Source: Portulaca oleracea
Lineage: Eukaryota; Streptophyta; Magnoliopsida; Caryophyllales; Portulacaceae
Assembly (NCBI GenBank): GCA_029582165.1
Contig: CM055883.1
Location: forward strand, 18,942,501 to 19,006,500
Direction of reading: 5' to 3'
DNA length: 64,000 nucleotides
Positions within the stretch are counted from its first letter, which is position 1. Each line of letters begins with the position of its first letter. The notes beneath the pieces are model-generated. The model saw only the letters and a list, made by a program, of their open reading frames with translations, was not told the origin of the DNA and searched no databases. A program made the translations under genes and the position numbers. Of the stretch, positions 57,591 to 64,000 are shown one piece after another.

Positions 57591-59016
57591 TGATAAGACA
57601 ATTTTATATAGAGTTTTTAGGGCTCAAATCATGTCAACTTCTGTGATTTATACACTAGTTCGTGAGTCTGGTGTGTTTTACAGGAATTGGTAGAATTATA
57701 TCAAAAAGCATAACGAATTGGAGAATAAATAGCAAAAATCATCAAAAAAATAAAAAGGGAATGAAGAAGGAAAGAAGAGGAAAGGAAGAACGACCCAAAC
57801 GACTCGGCCCAAATCCAATTGAAGCGGAGAGGCAAGGCGCAGGCAGCGTTTTTGGAAACGCAGGTCGCGCCTTGTCCAGAAAGTTTGGCAACCGAGAACA
57901 GACAAAACGCTGCCCGCGTTTTGGAGGCGCAGCCAGCGCCCTCTCACGGAGAAGTCCGCTATTTGGGCAAAACGCAGCCAGCATTTCCAAAACGCAGCCA
58001 GCGTTTCCAAAACGCAGCCCGTGTTTTGTACCCTAATCCAGCCGCTATAAAAGGGCTTCGACAGCCGACGTTTCAATCATCGATCAACAGCGAGAGATTT
58101 CTTCCGTTTACTCTAGTTTTCAGAGAGATTTTTTAGGTAGCTTTTAGATAGATTTAGATCAATTTATTTACAGTTGTTTCCAAAAGATTGTTATTAGATT
58201 AGATTATTGTTCGTGATCGAAGAATACGAAAGAGATCGATTCGGGTGACACGAAGAGACCAATTCCGCCAATTCGAACACAGTTTATTTCTATTCTTCTT
58301 TAATGCTTTCTTGTTATTTAGATTTTGCGATGTTTACCTTTAGAATTACGAGTAGCTAATTTTCTTAGTTTAGGGGATAAACGCGATGTCAATTGATTGA
58401 ATTTGAATACAGTTTCGGCGTTAGGTTATCTTTTCATTCGTTTAATCTGCGTGTTTTGTATGTCATGGTAATTTGACAATAGAGCGACAGTTTGAGTCTG
58501 TACCTGGTTTTAGATTCTTGACAATAGAACGAGTTTGAGTCTTGAATCGGATTGCGTAGATTGAATAGGTTAGAAAATAGTTAAGCATAATGATTCTTGC
58601 CTAGGGTCAATTTATAGTCAGTTCTTATCTCTCATTAGGCTAAATAGTTAGAAATAATATTTAGGCTAATCACTGTAACTCACCTAGGATCGAAAGATCG
58701 AAGTGATAGGGCTTGGAAAGATTATAGACCCCGAATTATCATGTTACCTGCAGCGGAATTGTTGATAATTTGATTAGTTGACTAGAGTGGACTCCCCTGA
58801 ACGCTTCCAATTATTTGATAAAAACCCTAAAAATTCTTGCTTTCTTAGTTTAATTTAGAAAACTTTACCACACCCTTTGGATCGACCTAGCATTCTTTGT
58901 AGCGAACTAGTTTAGTGCGTGATTGAACACAAATCCATGAGAGAGAACCATATTTTATTACTACACAGACCCGTACACTTGCGGTACACAGACACCTATA
59001 TGTTTTAGGTCTGTCA
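57591..59016 (+). repeat. 3' LTR of an Athila-like element
   Basis: The 1426-bp LTR starts TGATAAGACA and ends GTCTGTCA. The dyad cluster at 57836-58027 has seven units of the AAACGCAGCCAGCGTTT type, including one with GGCGC/GCGCC arms. A TATA box follows at 58046-58053. It is related to 26521-27924 and to the solo LTR at 2369-3824. Confidence 0.9.
58046..58053 (+). promoter_or_regulatory. TATA box of the 57591-59016 LTR
   Basis: TATAAAAG lies 19 bases after the last dyad unit. The inverted LTR copy has the same arrangement on the minus strand (55053-55060). Confidence 0.7.
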
Positions 59017-59640
59017 AAAACCTAGCACCCCACCATGACCATCATAAAGGATTTGTCCACCAAATGATCAATAAAGAGAGGACTTGCTAACACCACCATT
59101 AACAATGGATAAAGTAAAAACAAGGTTTTGAGAGAAAAGGGAGAAATCCTATCAATGCTTTGGCATTTCATTAATCAACATAGGCTGCCTTGGGAAATGC
59201 GAAAGCAAGCTATTTATACTAAACAGCAAAATTAGGCTAAACCCAACAAAAATAAAAACAGAAACACGTGTCGTCACAGCACCATCGCGGGCGTGACGAA
59301 AAGTGACTCGGGCGAGTCAGTCGTCTTTCCCCAATAGTCTGTTGTTGACCGAAGCGAGTCGCGGGCACGATAAGGTGGGTCGCTGGCGCGACCTCCCACT
59401 GCCCATGGCCTGCTTGTGTCCGAGGCGTGAGTCACACTCGCAGATAGAAGACAGTCGCGGGCGTGACACAAGGCGACTCGGGCGCGACCATCTCCTGCCC
59501 AAAGCCTGCCTGCGTCTGAGGTGTTGAGTCGTGGTAACCGGCAGAAACATGTCGCGGGCATGACTCCTGGCGACTCGGTCGTGACTACCAACTGTCGCTG
59601 GCTTGTTCTTGCTTCGAAGTTTATTTCCCTCGGGCCTACA
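59017..59640 (-). repeat. LTR-like region of a minus-strand Tat/Ogre-like element
   Basis: On the minus strand a dyad cluster (59280-59600; GTCGCGGGCGTGAC type) is followed by a TATA box TATAAATA at 59211-59218, the order expected of an LTR promoter, and then about 200 bases to 59017. The boundaries are not certain. Open frames through the GC-rich cluster on both strands (for example 59274-59711) are repeats, not genes. Confidence 0.6.
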
Positions 59641-59682
59641 CCCGAACCCCGATACCTCATATTATCCATTTTCGGGATGACT

Positions 59683-61805
59683 TCATCGAATGGGTTCAAT
59701 TGATGGATCAACCTCTATTCCCCGTTGACTAATGATATAACCCAACAACTTTCCCGAAGTTACTCCAAACGCACATTTCTGCGGATTCAACCTCATGTTG
59801 TACTTGCGGAGCCTAAGGAAGAACTTGCGTAAATTTGGAATGCGATCCTCACGCTTTTTCGACTCGACAATCATGTCGTCCACATATACCTCAACCTCTA
59901 CGTGGATCATGTCATACAGCAGGGTAGTGGCGGTGCATTGGTAAGTAGCACCAACGTTCTTCAGTTTGAAAGGCATGACAGTGTAACAGAAAGTTCCTCA
60001 CGGAGTGATGAAAGATGTTTTTTCCATATCTTCTTCGGCCATTTTGATCTGGTTATAACCAGCATACCATCCATGAAAGATAGCAGCTCATGTCCACAGG
60101 TGTGATCAACCAAAACGTCAATATGTGGCAAAGGAAAGTAATCCTTTGGGCTAGCTTTGTTCAGGTCTCGGAAATCAATGCACATCTGAACCTTTCCGTC
60201 TTTCTTTGGCACAAGCACAATGTTAGCTACCCACTCCGGGAATTCTACAGCCCTGATGAACTTAGCTTCCAACTGCTTCTTAATCTCACCGTGAATTTTG
60301 TCTGACCACTCATTCTTAACCCTTTGAGGTCGTTGTTGTACTGGCTTAGCATCCGGGTAAAGTGGAATGGCATGTTCAGCGATCTCCCTGTCGATTCCGG
60401 GTATGTCTTCAATAGACCAAGTGAAGACGTCTACAAACTCCCTTAGAAGCGAGGTGAACTCCTGTTGCTCCTCCAGGGTTAATGATTTGCCAATTTTCAG
60501 TTCCCAGGGAGTTTTAGGCGTCCCCACATTGATGGCGATGGTTTCTTCAACAGGTTCCATGTGATTCTCGTGGTCATTCATGGCTTGTGTTAATTCATTA
60601 AAGTCTTTTAAAGGTTCAGCACCAAATTCATAGTTATTAGCACAACGATTAGGGAGAAGGGAAGAAGAACAGATATACACAGAAACGTTCACTTCATTGA
60701 ATGAAGAAACAAATACAAACTTATCAGACTTGGGGCTAATCCCAGCTGACTCAGACTCGATGACAGACTCACTAGTGCTCGACTCATACTGGACCTTACA
60801 AGGTTCTCCTAACACTAGGGTACAATTATTGTTAATAGCATCGACCCAGGTCACTTTGTGGCAGTCTCCATCAGCAGAGCTCATGGCACTTGGGTCAAAT
60901 TCAGAGTTGAACAAAAGAGAAACCAACGAGTCCACCTCTTTTTCTTCTTTAACAGCTTCCTGACCAAATAGTAAGCCGAACATACTCCTTCCAGCAAGGT
61001 GGATTCAAGAGGTGACTGCGCATTTGTCTTAGGTTGACAACTTTCTTTGACAGGACATCGCAGTCATCGAAGACCTCTAATCCAGGAATGCGAACACCAT
61101 TAACATATCGGGGTTCTAGGAACCCATACCAAGGGAAATCATCACCTTGCCTTATGAATTATCCATTCAAGGTTAATAGATATGGCTTAGTCTCCATCAG
61201 TGTAGGAGAATCGAACTGGTTTCTTTGATGAGCTAATGCAACCTTAGCGAGATGAACATCTTGATTAGTTGGCTTATATCCCAAACCAAAGCGGCAGGAA
61301 TAAGTAGAGGTAGAAAACTGCGGCGCAACCCTATTCGACCTCTTCGCTAAAGACATTCCTGAGAAATACCCCTGTCTTGTCATAATAGCATAAATCTTCA
61401 GGTTAGAGTAAGGAGCGAAATCAAAGGGTGCTTCAAGCTGTATAACAGCGACCATCTCGAAATTGTGGAGCTCCACGTCGGTAGAAGTGTCCTCTACCTC
61501 CAACACTGGTTGTCTGGGTTCGAAAGTCCCAGAGATCGCTCCTCCCGAAAGGGTGACCACTTGATTGTGTATAACCATCTTCACCTTCTGATGCAGCATT
61601 GAAGCCATGGCGTTACAGTTATGTAGCCATAGGCGTCCCAACAACAGGTTAAAAGCAGCAGGAATATCCAAAACCATGAATTCCACATTCTAAGCGATGT
61701 GGTCAAAGGTGATAGGCAACGCCACTGTTCCTAAGGATTGTCAAGGGGTATTATCATATGCCTGAAGCAGCATAGCATCTTGAACCAGTTGACTCTTTTG
61801 GACCC
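59683..61805 (-). pseudogene. Protease-RT fragment of a Tat/Ogre-like element
   Basis: On the minus strand a protease end (FNLLLGRLWLHNCNAM, about 61655-61605) is followed by a linker with GYKPTNQDV and GFLEPRYVNG-like segments, then RT: IPGIDREIAEHAIPL (about 60410-60365), NIVLVPKKDGKVQMCIDFRD, a frameshift near 60066-60072, MPFKLKNVGATYQ, and the catalytic YVDD box (about 59900), which is intact. The frame has stops, including one where the family has Trp, near 59998. Everything after the RT thumb (RNase H, integrase) is missing; the sequence passes into LTR-like DNA near 59680. The order of motifs is typical of the Tat/Ogre lineage. Confidence 0.87.
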
Positions 61806-61945
61806 TGTTGGAGGTCAATTTTTGACGAGTTAAAAGTACAATTTGAGTCCAACTATAACAAGAAAAAAAAAAGTATTCATGATAAAATTGTGTCTTTGTG
61901 GTTGTGACTCCCCTGCAATAAATTTAACGAAAAATAGCATTTTGT

Positions 61946-61988
61946 CATTATTATTATTATTATTATTATTATTTTATTATTATTTTAT

Positions 61989-62022
<34 letters not shown>

Positions 62023-62023
62023 G
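61946..62023. repeat. Triplet microsatellite pair, (ATT)n then (AAT)n
   Basis: A run of ATT with two ATTTT interruptions is followed directly by a run of TAA/AAT. The two halves are complementary and form a single AT hairpin. Confidence 0.9.
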
Positions 62024-62430
62024 GAATAATAAAAATAATAATAATTACTCATTATTATCATCTTTCATTAAAAGAAAGAAAAGAAAGGAGGGAGATGAAT
62101 AATACAAGTAATATAAAGGGGGTCATGTGGTTTGAATCAAACTAACACTTTTGATGATGAATTAATAGACTTTGATGAGTCAATAACTAATTCATATTTT
62201 ACAAATATAAGCTTGGACATGTGTTTTGTCTATGGGCCAAATAAAAGGGAGACTCATTAAGATGGGAGTATTCAATTTCACACATCTGTCCTTCATTGAC
62301 TCTCCTTAACTGCTATTTAGCCTATTAGTCTTGTAAAAAAGGGCTAGATAAAGGGGTAGTTAAAAAAAGGAGGAGTGGTTCATTATGCACGTTGTACATC
62401 AGTTTACCGCAAGTAACCGCATGAGTTCTC

Positions 62431-62438
62431 TATAAAAG
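62431..62438 (+). promoter_or_regulatory. TATA box of the LTR-like segment
   Basis: TATAAAAG after GAGTTCTC; a purine-rich transcribed region would follow. No gene of known type lies downstream within the window. Confidence 0.5.
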
Positions 62439-62785
62439 GAAGAAAAAACTGGAGAAGTTAGGGGGTTTCGGAAGGGGGGACTCGGTTAAAACACTGGGCA
62501 AAGAAAATAGAATAAGGCATTGCATAGAAGAAGATAGTTGAAGAAAAAGGGGAAACACTGACTGTGAAATTCGGAGTTAAGAGCATACGATTACAAAGGT
62601 ATCAAGATTATCTCAAATGAGATTCCTTTGAATTGTACTTCTTCATCTTTTGATTACTCTTCTCTCCCTTTCAATTTATAACCCTTCCAGGGCCAAACTC
62701 CTAAATCAACCTCGGTAATAGAAACTCTGTCCCTCCAATGGCAGCTAACAAATTGGCTACTTCAACTCCTACCCATGAAACCTCT

Positions 62786-63254
62786 GGATTCTTAGGAATC
62801 CCAGTCCCTAAGGACCCCACAAATATTTGGATTATCAGGAATCCCAGTCCCTAAGGACCCAATGAAGATTGGATTCGTGAGGATCCTGGTCCCTAAGGAC
62901 CCATGAAAACTGGATTCTTAGCAATCCCGGTCCCTAAGGACCCATGAAGATTGGATTTGTGAGGATCACGGTCCCTAAGGACCCATGAAAATTGGATTCT
63001 TAGGAATCCTGGACCCTAAGGACCCCACAAATATTTGGATTCTTAGGAATCTCAGTCCCTAAGGACCAATGAAAATCGGATTCGTGAGGATCTCGGTCCC
63101 TAAGGACCCATGAAAATCGGATTCGTGAGAATCCTGGTCCCTAATTAAGGACCCATGAAAATTGGATTCGTGAGGATCCCGATTCCTTCGGGAACCCATT
63201 AAAACTAGATTCCTCAGAGTCGCAGGTCCTTCGAGACCCAATTAAAATTGGATT
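62786..63254. repeat. Minisatellite of 41-45 bp units, about eleven copies
   Basis: Each unit starts GGATTC, contains TCCCTAAGGACCC and ends near ATGAAAATT. Two short inverted repeats occur in each unit: GGATTC/GAATCC (alternating with GGAT/ATCC forms) and GGTCC/GGACC. A 60-codon minus-strand ORF (63059-63241) is a reading of the repeat and not a gene. The last two units are diverged. Confidence 0.88.
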
Positions 63255-63537
63255 TTTTCACGGAGGTTGGAACTTTAGGGATCCCATTTTATGAGAGTAT
63301 TATGAATGGTTATGGCTTGTGGTGATTCTCGTTCATGGTAAAATTTTACAAGAGTTTGTATCCTTGGTAACCAAATGCTCATGTCGAGTCATAATTACCA
63401 AGTGATTTACATGATACCAAGTTATCATATAAAATGACAGAAAAAAAAATTTAGTGTGTGCCACAAGCCTAATTTCAAGTTGGCAATGTGAATCTAATCA
63501 CAAAAGGGGGGATTTTGAGTGGCAACATGATACAGAA
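63255..63537. other. Unassigned AT-rich stretch
   Basis: I see no ORF, primer site or repeat here. It lies between the minisatellite and the chromovirus LTR, and the last five bases, CAACA, may be that element's target duplication. Confidence 0.4.
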
Positions 63538-63822
63538 CCAGGAGAGCTAAAGGAAATACTCTCAAGACTACTGTTCTATTGATATCAATGGATATTAAGA
63601 CAGAGAAAATGGGAAAATTTATAGAGAGATTGATATTAAATTTTGCAGATAATCCCCTCTTACAACCAATACCCCAAATATATGGAAACTGTAACAAACT
63701 CAAATATGCTAACAAACTCTGAACAGCTGGCACTATGTAACAAACCTCCAAATTACCTTCACCTCTACTCAACTTCCTTTATTATTTTAGCGCCAATACC
63801 ATTCCCTCCAATTCCTATATCA
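63538..63822 (-). repeat. 3' LTR of a chromovirus, short (285 bp)
   Basis: On the minus strand it begins TGATATAGG, right after a purine tract (TTTGGAGGAGGGAAGG), and ends CTGTATCA, so the ends mirror each other. A minus-strand TATA box (TATAAATT) is at 63616-63623. Short LTRs of about this size with a chromodomain integrase suggest the Reina type. Confidence 0.75.
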
Positions 63823-63851
63823 TACCTTCCCTCCTCCAAAAAGACTTGCCC

Positions 63852-64000
63852 TCAAGTTTGATGGTGTTCCAAAAAACCCAAAAATTGTTGTTGCAAAACA
63901 GATTCTTCCTCCCAAGAAGCTTCAGAATCAGGGTGTCCCTGCCATTGTACCAAGTACTTAGTGACGATCCGCCGGTGTTTTTTCTCAACCTTTTTATCCA
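63852..64000 (-). CDS. Chromodomain at the C-terminus of a chromovirus integrase (partial)
   Basis: On the minus strand the last 49 codons of a polyprotein are open to a TGA at 63852-63854, and the 5' part lies outside the window. The sequence HRRIVTKYLVQWQGHPDSEA followed by SWEEES is a classic chromodomain, with the Tyr-Leu-Val-x-Trp strand, the Pro-x-Ser-Glu-Ala turn and the Trp-Glu of the helix start. Chromodomains on Ty3 integrases are known to steer insertion to marked chromatin. The frame leads directly to a purine tract and LTR, as expected. This is too short to be obvious in an ORF list. No stop interrupts the visible part. Confidence 0.88.
   Translation of the reverse strand, partial: DKKVEKKHRRIVTKYLVQWQGHPDSEASWEEESVLQQQFLGFLEHHQT

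Larger units (their letters stand above)
61806..62730 (+). repeat. LTR-like segment with TATA box, plus orientation
   Basis: It begins TGTTGGAGGTC directly after the protease-RT fragment is cut at about 61805. It holds a triplet-repeat hairpin (61946-62023) and a good TATA box TATAAAAG at 62431-62438. The 3' end and a primer site could not be found, so the family and the right boundary are unknown. Confidence 0.45.

Noticed and set aside
59274..59711. 145-codon minus-strand ORF as a gene
   Set aside because: It reads through the GC-rich dyad cluster; open frames occur there on both strands because of the repeats.
62786..63254. Regular repeats resembling a CRISPR array
   Set aside because: Units are contiguous with no unique spacers, and this is a plant nuclear sequence; it is a minisatellite.
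1..64000. tRNA, rRNA or other RNA genes
   Set aside because: Only short tRNA-complementary primer sites were seen; no cloverleaf or rRNA sequence was recognised on either strand.

Overview
The window is a block of nested LTR retrotransposons from a flowering plant nuclear genome, most likely pericentromeric or other repeat-rich heterochromatin. I found no single-copy host gene and no RNA gene. The evidence is plant-type primer-binding sites (initiator-Met, Asp-like and Arg-like), Ty3/Gypsy gag, protease, reverse transcriptase, integrase and chromodomain fragments of plant lineages, long AT-rich LTRs, solo LTRs with 5-bp target-site duplications (TSDs), and a hAT-type MITE. The species cannot be told from the sequence; a eudicot is likely.

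Layout. (1) 1-26344: a head-to-tail array of one non-coding LTR element family, with six LTRs (about 2.25 kb each when whole) sharing five short internal regions (about 1.6 kb when whole). It carries four later insertions: a solo LTR (2369-3824), a hAT MITE (8736-9252), a solo LTR of a sister family (13482-15896) and a gag-protease-only Ty3/Gypsy derivative (19912-24212, perfect TSD). (2) 26345-27924: the 3' tail and LTR of an Athila-like element, into which the array appears to have inserted. (3) 28016-36418: a solo Athila-like LTR, a head-to-head pair of Tat/Ogre-like LTRs (one followed by an Arg-tRNA-type primer site), another solo LTR with a perfect TSD, and a further Tat/Ogre LTR piece. 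(4) 36419-53282: a large minus-strand Athila-like element with degraded gag, protease, RT, RNase H and integrase, an extra ORF in the env position, and a 4.1-kb gag-only element (37667-41804) inside its 3' LTR. (5) 53283-59016: rearranged fragments, including an inverted LTR pair of one Athila-like family around a coding tail and long 3' untranslated region. (6) 59017-61805: a minus-strand Tat/Ogre-like fragment. (7) 61806-63537: an LTR-like promoter region, a triplet-repeat hairpin and a minisatellite. (8) 63538-64000: the 3' LTR and chromodomain end of a minus-strand chromovirus that continues past the window.

All coding regions are broken. Several stops sit where the family has Gln or Arg, as expected from C-to-T decay of methylated cytosines. 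The most unusual feature is that many unrelated LTRs carry a cluster of short GC-rich interrupted palindromes, usually just upstream of a TATA box. The arm sequence differs between families and sometimes changes on both sides together, while the dyad form is kept. A similar cluster lies between integrase and the env-position ORF of the large element.
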